From contig JBAXNN010000007.1 in the NCBI GenBank assembly GCA_037133755.1, positions 1-64,000 of the forward strand: a DNA stretch of 64,000 nt, read 5' to 3'. The DNA comes from F1-60-MAGs149 sp037133755. Lineage in GTDB: Bacteria; Actinomycetota; Thermoleophilia; Gaiellales; F1-60-MAGs149. Position 1 is the stretch's first letter. The number at the start of each line of letters is the position of its first letter. The notes under the pieces are model-generated. The model did not search any database. It saw only the letters and a list, made by a program, of their open reading frames with translations, and was not told the DNA's origin. Of the stretch, positions 51,580 to 60,703 are shown one piece after another. A program made the translations under genes and the position numbers.

Positions 51580-51881
51580 GCTTCATCACCGAACTGGTCA
51601 TCCTCGTCTTGGCCGCCTGGGTCGGCATCGAGGTCGTGTCCAAGGTGCCGCAGATGCTGCATACACCGCTGATGAGCGGCACCAACGCCATCCACGGCGT
51701 CGTGCTCGTCGGCGCGATCCTCGTGCTGGGCGCTGCCGCCGGCGGCACGATTGAAGTCGTCTGCGGCATCGTCGCCGTTGCCTTTGGTGCCGCGAACGTC
51801 GTCGGTGGCTTCGTAGTCACGGATCGCATGCTCCAGATGTTCAAGCGACGTCCCGAGCCGAAGGACGGAGGCGCAGAGTGA
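51576..51881 (+). CDS. pntAB: NAD(P) transhydrogenase subunit alpha, part 2
   Basis: A 101-residue membrane subunit contributing three helices to the proton channel (domain II). It has the conserved KVPQMLHTPLMSGTNAIHG and FVVTDRMLQMFKRR near the end. Both neighbours overlap it by 4 bases, so the three pnt genes are co-translated. Confidence 0.96.
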   Translation: MSFITELVILVLAAWVGIEVVSKVPQMLHTPLMSGTNAIHGVVLVGAILVLGAAAGGTIEVVCGIVAVAFGAANVVGGFVVTDRMLQMFKRRPEPKDGGAE

Positions 51882-53275
51882 GTCGCGCCGATCTGATCCA
51901 GCTCGCCTACCTCGTGGCGGCGGTGTGCTTCATCCTCGGCCTCAAGTGGCTGTCGTCACCCCGCTCGGCGCGTCGTGGCAACCAAGTCGCTGCCATCGGC
52001 ATGGCGATTGCAATTGCAGCGACGCTGATCGATAGGCGCGTCGTCGACTACACCTGGATCGTCATCGCAGCAGTCGTGGGTGGCTCGATCGGCGCGGTGA
52101 TCGCCCGTCGCGTCCAGATGACGGCGATGCCGCAACTGGTCGCGCTCCTCAACGGTCTCGGCGGCGGCGCAGCGGCGCTGATCGCGATCTCGGAGTATCA
52201 CGCCCACGGTGCGCTCGGCGAGACGTCCCTTGGTGCGGTGACCGCCGTCTCGGTGATGTTCTCGGCGGTCGTGGGCTCGGTTTCGTTTGCCGGCAGTCTG
52301 ATCGCCTTCGGCAAGCTGCAGGAGCTCCTCCCGGGACGCCCCATCACGTGGCCGGCGCAGAAGGTGCTCAACGCGATCATCGGCATTGTGATCCTCGCCC
52401 TCGCGGTGTGGGCCTCGCTCGACGTGAACGATCCTGTCCTCTGGGTTGCGGTGGGGCTCGCGCTCGTCCTCGGTGCGGCTGCCGTACTGCCGATTGGCGG
52501 CGCCGACATGCCCGTCGTGATCGCGTTTCTGAATGCGTGCACCGGGCTTGCTGCCGCTGCGACGGGCTTCGCGCTTGGCAACGTGCTCCTCATCATCGCG
52601 GGCGTGCTGGTTGGTGCGAGCGGCACGATGCTGACGCAGTTGATGTCGAAGGCGATGAACCGCTCGCTGACCAGCGTCCTGTTCGGTGCGTTCGGCGGCG
52701 GCGCCACGGGCGCGGCGTCCGGTGGGAGCGGTGGAGAGGCGTTGCCGGTGCTCGAGATTTCGCCCGCCGATCTCGCGGCGCAGCTCGTCTACGCGCGTCG
52801 CGTCGTGATCGTGCCGGGCTACGGGCTTGCCGTCGCGCAGGCACAGCATCCGGTGCGCGAGCTGGCCGACCTTCTCGGTGAGCGAGGGGTCGACGTGACG
52901 TTCGCGATCCATCCCGTGGCTGGTCGCATGCCTGGGCACATGAACGTGCTGCTCGCCGAAGCCGACGTGCCGTACGACAAGCTTCTTGAGATGGAAGAGG
53001 CCAATCCGGACTTCCCCCAGACCGACGTGGTGCTGGTGATCGGTGCCAACGATGTGGTGAATCCCGCCGCACGCGACGATCCGGACAGTCCCTTGCACGG
53101 TATGCCGATTCTCGAGGTGGATCACGCCGAGCACGTCATCGTCTTCAAGCGCTCGATGGCCTCCGGGTTCGCTGGTGTTGAGAACATGCTCTTCCACGAT
53201 CCCAAGACCCGCATGCTGTTCGGCGATGCGCGCAAGAGCCTGACGCAGCTCGTCCAAGACGTGCAGGCCGTCTAG
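51878..53275 (+). CDS. pntB: NAD(P) transhydrogenase subunit beta
   Basis: A 465-residue subunit with about eight or nine membrane helices followed by the NADP(H)-binding domain III. The latter has VVIVPGYGLAVAQAQHPVRE, FAIHPVAGRMPGHMNVLLAE and VLVIGANDVVNPAARDDP, all diagnostic. The enzyme supplies NADPH from NADH at the expense of the proton gradient. The GTG start overlaps pntAB. Confidence 0.97.
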   Translation: MSRADLIQLAYLVAAVCFILGLKWLSSPRSARRGNQVAAIGMAIAIAATLIDRRVVDYTWIVIAAVVGGSIGAVIARRVQMTAMPQLVALLNGLGGGAAALIAISEYHAHGALGETSLGAVTAVSVMFSAVVGSVSFAGSLIAFGKLQELLPGRPITWPAQKVLNAIIGIVILALAVWASLDVNDPVLWVAVGLALVLGAAAVLPIGGADMPVVIAFLNACTGLAAAATGFALGNVLLIIAGVLVGASGTMLTQLMSKAMNRSLTSVLFGAFGGGATGAASGGSGGEALPVLEISPADLAAQLVYARRVVIVPGYGLAVAQAQHPVRELADLLGERGVDVTFAIHPVAGRMPGHMNVLLAEADVPYDKLLEMEEANPDFPQTDVVLVIGANDVVNPAARDDPDSPLHGMPILEVDHAEHVIVFKRSMASGFAGVENMLFHDPKTRMLFGDARKSLTQLVQDVQAV

Positions 53276-53280
53276 GCCGC

Positions 53281-53286
53281 TACGGT
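53281..53286 (+). promoter_or_regulatory. -10 element (TACGGT) of the leaderless thioesterase gene
   Basis: TACGGT ends 6 bases before the ATG at 53293, directly after the pntB stop. No Shine-Dalgarno site. Confidence 0.55.
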
Positions 53287-53292
53287 TCGCGC

Positions 53293-53754
53293 ATGGTTGG
53301 CGATACCGACCCGAAGCACACCTCTCTGTCTGGGCTCGAGCTATTCCAGCAGCTCAAGGACGGGCAGATCACGCCGAGCCCGTGGGCGGTGCTCGCCGAT
53401 CTGCACGTGCAGGATCTTGGCGAGGGACGCGCGGTGCTTGGCGCCACCCCCGATGAGCGTCATCTCAACCAGATTGGCCTCGTCCACGGCGGCTGGGTCA
53501 CGACGCTGATGGACTCCGCGCTTGGCGGAGCCGCACATACGCTCCTGCCGGCCGGTCGGCGTGCCGTGACGATCGAAATCAAGGTGAACCTCACGCGCCC
53601 GGTCATCCCCGGCACACCGATCACGGCGACGGGTGAGGTGCAGCACCACGGGCGCCGGACGATCGTCGCCGAGGGCAAGATGCGCGATGACCAGGATCGT
53701 ATTCTCGCAATTGCGCTGGCCACGTTCGCGGTGGTTGAGGTGCCGACGGAGTGA
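53293..53754 (+). CDS. PaaI-family hot-dog thioesterase
   Basis: A 153-residue hot-dog-fold protein: ERHLNQIGLVHGGWVTTLMD corresponds to the PaaI motif with the HGG, followed by VTIEIKVNLTRPV and GRRTIVAEGKM. It would hydrolyse an acyl-CoA thioester, perhaps a phenylacetyl- or other aromatic-CoA. Its stop overlaps the GNAT start. Confidence 0.92.
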   Translation: MVGDTDPKHTSLSGLELFQQLKDGQITPSPWAVLADLHVQDLGEGRAVLGATPDERHLNQIGLVHGGWVTTLMDSALGGAAHTLLPAGRRAVTIEIKVNLTRPVIPGTPITATGEVQHHGRRTIVAEGKMRDDQDRILAIALATFAVVEVPTE

Positions 53755-54304
53755 GTCGTCGCATCGCCGATGCGGCGACGCACGGCGACGTCGAGGTGCG
53801 GCGGTGGCGGCCAGAAGACGGTGCCGAGCTGCGTGCGGTGATCTTGTCGTCCGACGCACATCTACGGCCGCGCATGGCGTGGCTGGACCTCTGGGCACCA
53901 GCCGACTGCGATCCGGCCGCGACGATCGTCGGGTGGAATGCCGAGTGGGATGACGGTGGCGATCTCTATGCCGGCATCTTCGAGCGGGGCATCATCGCGG
54001 GGGCCGTCGGGTTGCATCGCCGCATCGGACCGACGGGCCTTGAGGTCGGCTACTGGCTCGGCGCGCACGCCACGGGGCGTGGGCTGGCGACGATTGCCTC
54101 GGGTCTTGCCACCGACCTCGCGTTCGCCGATCCCGCGATCGATCACGTGCGCATCGCGCACGACATCACGAACGAGGCGAGCGAGGGCGTGCCGCGACGC
54201 CTCGGCTATGCGCTCATCGGTGAAGTCGCCTGCGAGCGTGCTCTCGGTCCTGCGGATACGGGCACTGATCGAATCTGGGAGGTCACGCGCGCGGCGTGGC
54301 CGGG

Positions 54305-54323
<19 letters not shown>
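53751..54323 (+). CDS. GNAT-family N-acetyltransferase
   Basis: A 190-residue acetyltransferase resembling the RimJ/RimL subgroup, with EVRRWRPEDGAELRAVIL at the N-terminus, LEVGYWLGAHATGRGLATIA as the acetyl-CoA loop and HVRIAHDITNEASEGVPRRLGYAL. The usual asparagine-based strand is present, though SEGVP replaces the more common SxxVxxK. It overlaps the convergent malate synthase by 19 bases. Confidence 0.85.
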
Positions 54324-55882
<1,559 letters not shown>

Positions 55883-55901
55883 GATGGGTCTCCGATAACT
55901 A

Positions 55902-55917
55902 ATAGGCTATTGCCTAT
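55902..55917. promoter_or_regulatory. Perfect 16-bp inverted repeat between aceB and the nitrilase gene
   Basis: ATAGGC-TATT-GCCTAT is a perfect palindromic site in the AT-rich centre of the 101-base divergent spacer. It looks like an operator for a dimeric repressor controlling aceB, the nitrilase gene or both. No regulator gene is adjacent. Confidence 0.5.
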
Positions 55918-55983
55918 GTCCCGTAGGCAGGAACCGAATAGTTGCACATGGCGTCGCAGTCGTGACGGTGGTACAACGCAGCC

Positions 55984-56943
55984 GTGAGCACCCGCATCGT
56001 CCATGTCGCCATCGCTCAGGCCGCTCCGCGCATGCTTGATCTCGAAGGCTGCCTGTCCGAGGTCGAGCGCCTCGCCACAGCCGCGGCGAAGGATGGCGCC
56101 CAACTGGTGGTGTTCCCCGAGACGTGGATCCCCGGCTACCCGGTCTGGATGTACGGGCAGGCACCATGGGATGGCGAGTTGCAGAAGAGCGCCTACGCTC
56201 GCATGCTCGACAACGCGATCGAGGTGCCCGGCCCGGCCACTGAGCGGCTCGGCACGCTGGCCCGCGAGCTCGGTGTGCAGCTCCACCTCGGCATCCACGA
56301 GCGCGATCTCCTGTCCGGCGGCACGCTGTTCAACAGCCTGCTCTCGATCGGTGCGGACGGCTCGGTGCTGGGGTGTCATCGCAAGCTGATGCCCACGCAC
56401 GCCGAGCGCATGATCTGGGGTCGCGGGGACGGCAGCACCCTCAACGTCTACGACACCGAGCTCGGGCGCATCGGCGGCCTGATCTGCTGGGAGCACTGGA
56501 TGCCGCTCACGCGCATGGCGATGCATTCGCTGCGCGAGCAGATCCACATCGCCGTCTGGCCGGACGTTGGCCCCAACGCCACGCTCGCCAGCCGCCACTA
56601 CGCCTTCGAGGGTCGCTGCTACGTGATTGCGGCGGGCTCGTCGCTGTCGATCGAGGAGATCCCCGAGGACCTCAAGGAGCAGACGCTACTCGGCACGTGG
56701 AACGACCAGGTCGCCAACGACGGGCTGCTGCTGTCGGGTGGCTCTGGCGTGATCGGCCCCGACGGGGAGTGGGTCGTCGGCCCAGCGGGCTCGGGCGAGG
56801 AGATCATCCACGCGGAACTCGACCTCGGCCGGCTCGACGGTGAGTTCCAGCACTTCGACGCTGTCGGGCATTACAACCGGCCCGACGTTTTTAGCTTCTC
56901 GGTTGATCGCACTCCGCGCAACGCCGTTGACTGGCGTGGCTGA
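55984..56943 (+). CDS. Nitrilase-superfamily carbon-nitrogen hydrolase
   Basis: A 319-residue protein with the full catalytic triad of nitrilases: E46 in FPETWIPGYP, K134 in HRKLMPTHAER and C168 in GGLICWEHWMPL. The CWEHWMP form is typical of true nitrilases, which hydrolyse organic nitriles to acids and ammonia; amide or cyanide hydrolases are alternatives. TACAAC ends 6 bases before the GTG start, close to the leaderless pattern but lacking the final T. Confidence 0.92.
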   Translation: MSTRIVHVAIAQAAPRMLDLEGCLSEVERLATAAAKDGAQLVVFPETWIPGYPVWMYGQAPWDGELQKSAYARMLDNAIEVPGPATERLGTLARELGVQLHLGIHERDLLSGGTLFNSLLSIGADGSVLGCHRKLMPTHAERMIWGRGDGSTLNVYDTELGRIGGLICWEHWMPLTRMAMHSLREQIHIAVWPDVGPNATLASRHYAFEGRCYVIAAGSSLSIEEIPEDLKEQTLLGTWNDQVANDGLLLSGGSGVIGPDGEWVVGPAGSGEEIIHAELDLGRLDGEFQHFDAVGHYNRPDVFSFSVDRTPRNAVDWRG

Positions 56944-57069
56944 GACGCTGTAGTCCGCATCACCGCTGCGTGGGGATACCCGTACGCGTGTTGCGCTGCG
57001 GTCGCACAGGGTTCATGCTGCCGCCATGCGGTGCGTCGCTCCGCGAAGGATGAGCCGAGAGGAACTCCC

Positions 57070-58026
57070 ATGAAGCGCTCCCTGCGCCTACTCACGCTAT
57101 TCGCACTCGTCGCTGTCGCCTTCTTGGCTGCCGCGAATATCGGTGTGGCAAAGCCGCACTCGGCAGCGACGCGCCAGGTGCCAAACTGCACCCCGAACCC
57201 CGTGCAGACCTACCCCTGCGCCATCGCGGGGACCACGGCGTCGTCGGCGGAACAGCTCGTGCAGATCTGTAACGCAAACCCCATGGCGTGTGGCATGGCT
57301 CCCGGCGAGGAAATCAAGCCGTGCGAGCCGGGCAAGATGCCCACGCGCGACAAGCCATGCATCCCGGCTACGGAGGGCGGCAACGGCGGTACCGGTGGAG
57401 GTATGCCGAACATCGACTGGGGCAAGTTGCAGCCGTGCGCGGTAGGCCAGCTGCCGACGCCGACCGCACCGTGCAAGGTTGACCTGCCGGATTGTGCGGC
57501 GGGGCAAAAGCCTTCGGCGAATTCGCCCTGCAAGCCGGCGCCGTGTGCGCCGGGGGTTACGCCGTCGCGGGACGCCCCGTGCCTGCCCGCGGGACTCGAC
57601 GGCGGCTTCGAGGCGCAGCCGACGAACGACATCAAGAAGCAGCTCAACAACAAGTTCATCGTCGTGAACATGAACGTCGAGGGCAGCAGCGATGCGAACG
57701 GCTCGTTTGAAGTCACCTTCAAGAGCGTTGAGGACGGCGTCAACAAGCAGACCAAGGCATACCTCAACGACCAGCTCGAGGGCGAGTCGTTCGTCATCAA
57801 CACCAACGCCGCCACCAAGTGCTTCGCCGACACCACCGACCCGGACAAGATCCCGGACCTCGTGTCGTGCAGGGAGCTCGATGACGCGGCCAACAATGCG
57901 CCCGGCTCGATCAAGGCGCAGTTCCGCGGCAAGGTGACGTTCGACGCGGCGACCTACCAGCCGACGTTCAAGGCACAGAAGATCGTGTTCCTGAAGGGCG
58001 TCTTCAACGTCGCGAAGATCAGCTAG
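57070..58026 (+). CDS. Secreted protein with four C-x2-G-x2-P-x4-P-C repeats
   Basis: A 318-residue exported protein not assigned to a family. The signal peptide covers residues 1-27. Between 85 and 171 there are four copies of a 13-residue unit of the form C-x2-G-x2-P-x4-P-C: C85 to C97, C123 to C135, C142 to C154 and C159 to C171, each with exactly 12 residues between cysteines. A Gly-rich linker separates the first and second. The C-terminal ~135 residues (FIVVNMNVEGSSDANGSF onward) form a separate beta-rich domain with C251 and C267. GAGGAAC lies upstream of the ATG. Confidence 0.85.
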   Translation: MKRSLRLLTLFALVAVAFLAAANIGVAKPHSAATRQVPNCTPNPVQTYPCAIAGTTASSAEQLVQICNANPMACGMAPGEEIKPCEPGKMPTRDKPCIPATEGGNGGTGGGMPNIDWGKLQPCAVGQLPTPTAPCKVDLPDCAAGQKPSANSPCKPAPCAPGVTPSRDAPCLPAGLDGGFEAQPTNDIKKQLNNKFIVVNMNVEGSSDANGSFEVTFKSVEDGVNKQTKAYLNDQLEGESFVINTNAATKCFADTTDPDKIPDLVSCRELDDAANNAPGSIKAQFRGKVTFDAATYQPTFKAQKIVFLKGVFNVAKIS

Positions 58027-58065
58027 CACCGCAGGCGCGCTGCGCCCCGCGTGACCGCGCGATAC

Positions 58066-58095
58066 GAGGGCCCGCTCCAGCCGGAGCGGGCCCTC
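58066..58095. terminator. Bidirectional terminator between the Cys-repeat gene and the decarboxylase gene
   Basis: GAGGGCCCGCTCC at 58066-58078 pairs perfectly with 58083-58095 around AGCC. It lies between convergent gene ends and is followed by a short T-rich stretch. Confidence 0.75.
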
Positions 58096-58108
58096 CGTCG
58101 TTCTCGGT

Positions 58109-59533
58109 CTACTCCTGGACGACGAGGACTGTCGCGAGCATCGGGTCGCCGCAGTAGGCGATGCGCGTGCCGCTCTGGGCCTCGGCCTGCAGCGCTGCGA
58201 GTACGTCGCCGTTGATGCGCTCACCCGGTGCCAGCGCGGGCACGCCGGGCGGGTAGGGGACAGCGGACTCCGCGGCGATGCGACCGATCGCGTCGGCAGC
58301 CGAGACGCGCTCGTGGTCGGCGAAGAACGCATCGCGCGGCGTCATCGCCGTATCTGGGTCGAGCGTCCAAGCGATCGTGTGGACGAGCTTGCGCGGCTCG
58401 CCGCGGTGCTCTTCGATCGCGCGGATGATCTCGGTGGTCATGAAATCGACGGACTCCGGCGTGTCGCCGAGGGTGATGACGGGGCAAAACGTGTCGCGGT
58501 CGGCGAACTCGAGGTGGAGGCCACGCTGCTCGAGGACGTCGGCGACGGCCTGCCCGTCCGCGCCCGTGCCACTCAGCGTGAGCACGATCTTGGTGGGATC
58601 GTGCTGGAACAGGGCGGGAGAGCGATTGGCGATCTCCATGCCGACGACGCCGAGTCCCGGCACCTGGCGGAAGCGCACGCGCGCCTCCTCCGCAAGGCGG
58701 ATGGCCTGGCCGAGCAGTTCCTCGCCACGCTCCTGGAGGAGGTCGCGGGCCAGGTCGATGCTCGCGAAGATCGCGCCGGACGGGCTGGTCGTGTGCAGAC
58801 CCTCAAACGCCGCCTCGAGTCGCTCGAGGTCGATGCGCTCGCCCTGCGCCAGCACCATGGACGACTGCGTGAAGCCCGTGATGTGCTTGTGGATGCTCGT
58901 CACGAGCACGTCGGCACCCGCCTGAATGGCGTGCGGCGGCAGGTCGGGGTGGAAGCCGAGGTGTGCGCCCCAGGCGGCATCGACGGTGAGGGGAATGCCA
59001 TGGGCGTGTGCCAGCTCGGCGTGCGCCGCAACATCGGAGACGCCGCCGACGTAGCTCGGCTCGACGAGCATCACGGCCTTGGCGTCCGGATGCTCCTTGA
59101 GTGCGTCCGCGACGCGACTGACCGGCATGCCGGCCGTCAGGCCCGTCTCCTCATCGATATCGGGACGGATCCAGACGGGCACGAGACCGGCCAGCACGAT
59201 CCCGAAGAACAGCGACTTGTGGATCGTGCGTGCGACGATCACCTTGTCGCCCGGCTTGCCGAGCGAGAGGCAGATCGCCTCGTTGCCATGGGAGGAGCCC
59301 TGGACGGAGAAGCCGCACCAGTCAGCGCCCCACAGCTCGCCCGCGATGCGCTCGGCGGTAGCGAGGCGCTTGGTCGACACGCGGCGATCCTCGACGCCCG
59401 TGTAGTGGGGGACGTCGAGTGCCAGGAGGTCGTCGATCAGCTCTGGATTGCGCTTGTGGCCGGGCACCGTGAACGGCGTGCCGGCATCAGCGAGGAAGTT
59501 CCTGTAGGCGTCGTACAGCGGGGTTTCGCTCAT
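58109..59533 (-). CDS. Orn/Lys/Arg decarboxylase, Bacillus-type fold-I
   Basis: A 474-residue PLP enzyme of the basic amino acid decarboxylase family. The N-terminal FTVPGHKRNP, the GSSHGNEAICLSL segment and the PLP lysine K216 in SIHKHITGFTQSS are characteristic, as are VDAAWGAHLGFHP and the C-terminal PYPPGVPALAPGE. It makes a polyamine precursor (agmatine, putrescine or cadaverine); the substrate cannot be deduced. GGAG precedes its ATG. Confidence 0.92.
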   Translation of the reverse strand: MSETPLYDAYRNFLADAGTPFTVPGHKRNPELIDDLLALDVPHYTGVEDRRVSTKRLATAERIAGELWGADWCGFSVQGSSHGNEAICLSLGKPGDKVIVARTIHKSLFFGIVLAGLVPVWIRPDIDEETGLTAGMPVSRVADALKEHPDAKAVMLVEPSYVGGVSDVAAHAELAHAHGIPLTVDAAWGAHLGFHPDLPPHAIQAGADVLVTSIHKHITGFTQSSMVLAQGERIDLERLEAAFEGLHTTSPSGAIFASIDLARDLLQERGEELLGQAIRLAEEARVRFRQVPGLGVVGMEIANRSPALFQHDPTKIVLTLSGTGADGQAVADVLEQRGLHLEFADRDTFCPVITLGDTPESVDFMTTEIIRAIEEHRGEPRKLVHTIAWTLDPDTAMTPRDAFFADHERVSAADAIGRIAAESAVPYPPGVPALAPGERINGDVLAALQAEAQSGTRIAYCGDPMLATVLVVQE

Positions 59534-59698
59534 CGTTGCGGTCTCCAGCGATCGGCCGTCGAACCTCGGCGGCGTCTTTTCGGATTACGGATGTGAGCCG
59601 CCCAGACCGCCGATTGCGCGGGCAGGGCTCCCGTGGACGTGCTGGGTGAGCGTACCCCACCGACCGGCCGCATGGGGGCGATCTGGCACCCTCTGGGC

Positions 59699-60136
59699 AT
59701 GCGCCTCGTCCTGCAGCGGGTTTCGGAAGCCTCCGTCTCGGTGGGCGGCGAAGTTGTCGGCGCGATTGGTCACGGACTCGTGGCGCTCGTGGGCATCGGC
59801 GAGGGCGACGACGCGAAGACCGTGACGCGCGCAGCCGAGAAGACCGCCGAGATGCGCATCTTCCGCGACGATGACGGGCGCTTTGATCGTTCGGTGATCG
59901 ACGTCGAGGGCTCGGTGCTCGTCATCTCGCAGTTCACGCTGCTCGCCGACACCCGGCGTGGCAACCGCCCGTCGTTTACGTGGGCGGCCGACCCCGCGGT
60001 CGCCGAACCGCTCGTGAGCCTGTACATCGAGACCCTGAAGGGCCTTGGCGCGACCGTGGCCGGCGGTCGTTTTGGCGCCGACATGCAGGTTGCGCTCGTC
60101 AACGACGGTCCGGTCACGATCGTCCACGACTCCTGA
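59699..60136 (+). CDS. dtd: D-aminoacyl-tRNA deacylase
   Basis: A 145-residue Dtd that removes D-amino acids and glycine mischarged on tRNA. It starts MRLVLQRVSEASVSVGGEVV and has the catalytic SQFTLLAD and the second family motif NDGPVTI. Length is canonical. CACCCT ends 6 bases before the ATG, so it may be another leaderless gene with a variant hexamer. An upstream in-frame ATG is less consistent with the family start. Confidence 0.96.
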   Translation: MRLVLQRVSEASVSVGGEVVGAIGHGLVALVGIGEGDDAKTVTRAAEKTAEMRIFRDDDGRFDRSVIDVEGSVLVISQFTLLADTRRGNRPSFTWAADPAVAEPLVSLYIETLKGLGATVAGGRFGADMQVALVNDGPVTIVHDS

Positions 60137-60163
60137 GCGACACCCCCGAAGCCTCACGTCTGG

Positions 60164-60169
60164 TAGCGT
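60164..60169 (+). promoter_or_regulatory. Candidate -10 element (TAGCGT) of the rimP operon
   Basis: TAGCGT lies about 90 bases before rimP and upstream of the leader hairpin and terminator, which places transcription initiation at about 60176. Confidence 0.4.
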
Positions 60170-60176
60170 TCGACAC

Positions 60177-60230
60177 GAGCGCGGCAGTGATGCGCTCGGC
60201 CGAGACGGGCCAAGAGCCCGTCTTTTTTTT
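60177..60230 (+). terminator. Leader hairpin and rho-independent attenuator before rimP
   Basis: A hairpin GAGCGC (60177-60182) with GCGCTC (60192-60197) is followed by AGACGGGC at 60203-60210 pairing perfectly with 60216-60223 and a run of eight T (60223-60230). This is the most canonical intrinsic terminator in the window and it lies between the operon promoter and the first gene, 30 bases before the rimP ATG. It fits attenuation of rimP-nusA-infB, whose product NusA acts on such hairpins. It could also end dtd transcripts. Confidence 0.85.
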
Positions 60231-60259
60231 GGGAAAACGCAGACGAAAGGGGGTGCCAG

Positions 60260-60703
60260 ATGAGCGCAGCAGCGGATCCTCGTGAGCAGGTTGTGCAGCT
60301 GATCAGCGCGGCGCGCCCCGACATCTACGTGTGGGACGTCATCGCGGATCCTGGCCATGGCCAGTTGCGCGTGATGATCGATCGCGAAGGCGGCGTCGAC
60401 CTCGGCGTGTGCGAGGAGATCTCCAAGGTGCTGCTGCCGATCCGCGAGGAGTGGGCGCTCGAGGTTTCGTCGCCCGGTCTTGATCGCGCGCTCACGCGTC
60501 CCGAGCACTACACGCGCATGATCGGACGCGAGGCGTCCTTCGTCATGCGTGTTCCGGTCGACGGCCAGACGTCCTTCGAGGGCGTGCTGGTAGCGGCCGG
60601 CCCCGATTCCGTCACGGTCGAAACCGGCAGCGGGCGCCTCGAGGTGCCCTATGCCGACGTCAAGAAGTCAACCCTCATGTGGAAGCTGGTGAAGTCACGA
60701 TGA
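60260..60703 (+). CDS. rimP: Ribosome maturation factor RimP
   Basis: A 147-residue RimP needed for 30S subunit maturation. It has the N-terminal domain with LRVMIDREGGVDLGVCEEIS and VSSPGLDRALTRPEHYTRMI and a C-terminal SH3-like domain. AAAGGGGG precedes the ATG. Its stop overlaps the nusA start. Confidence 0.95.
   Translation: MSAAADPREQVVQLISAARPDIYVWDVIADPGHGQLRVMIDREGGVDLGVCEEISKVLLPIREEWALEVSSPGLDRALTRPEHYTRMIGREASFVMRVPVDGQTSFEGVLVAAGPDSVTVETGSGRLEVPYADVKKSTLMWKLVKSR

Noticed and set aside
58313..59596. 427-residue plus-strand frame opposite the decarboxylase
   Set aside because: Shadow of a gene with an intact PLP site; no start context or motifs.
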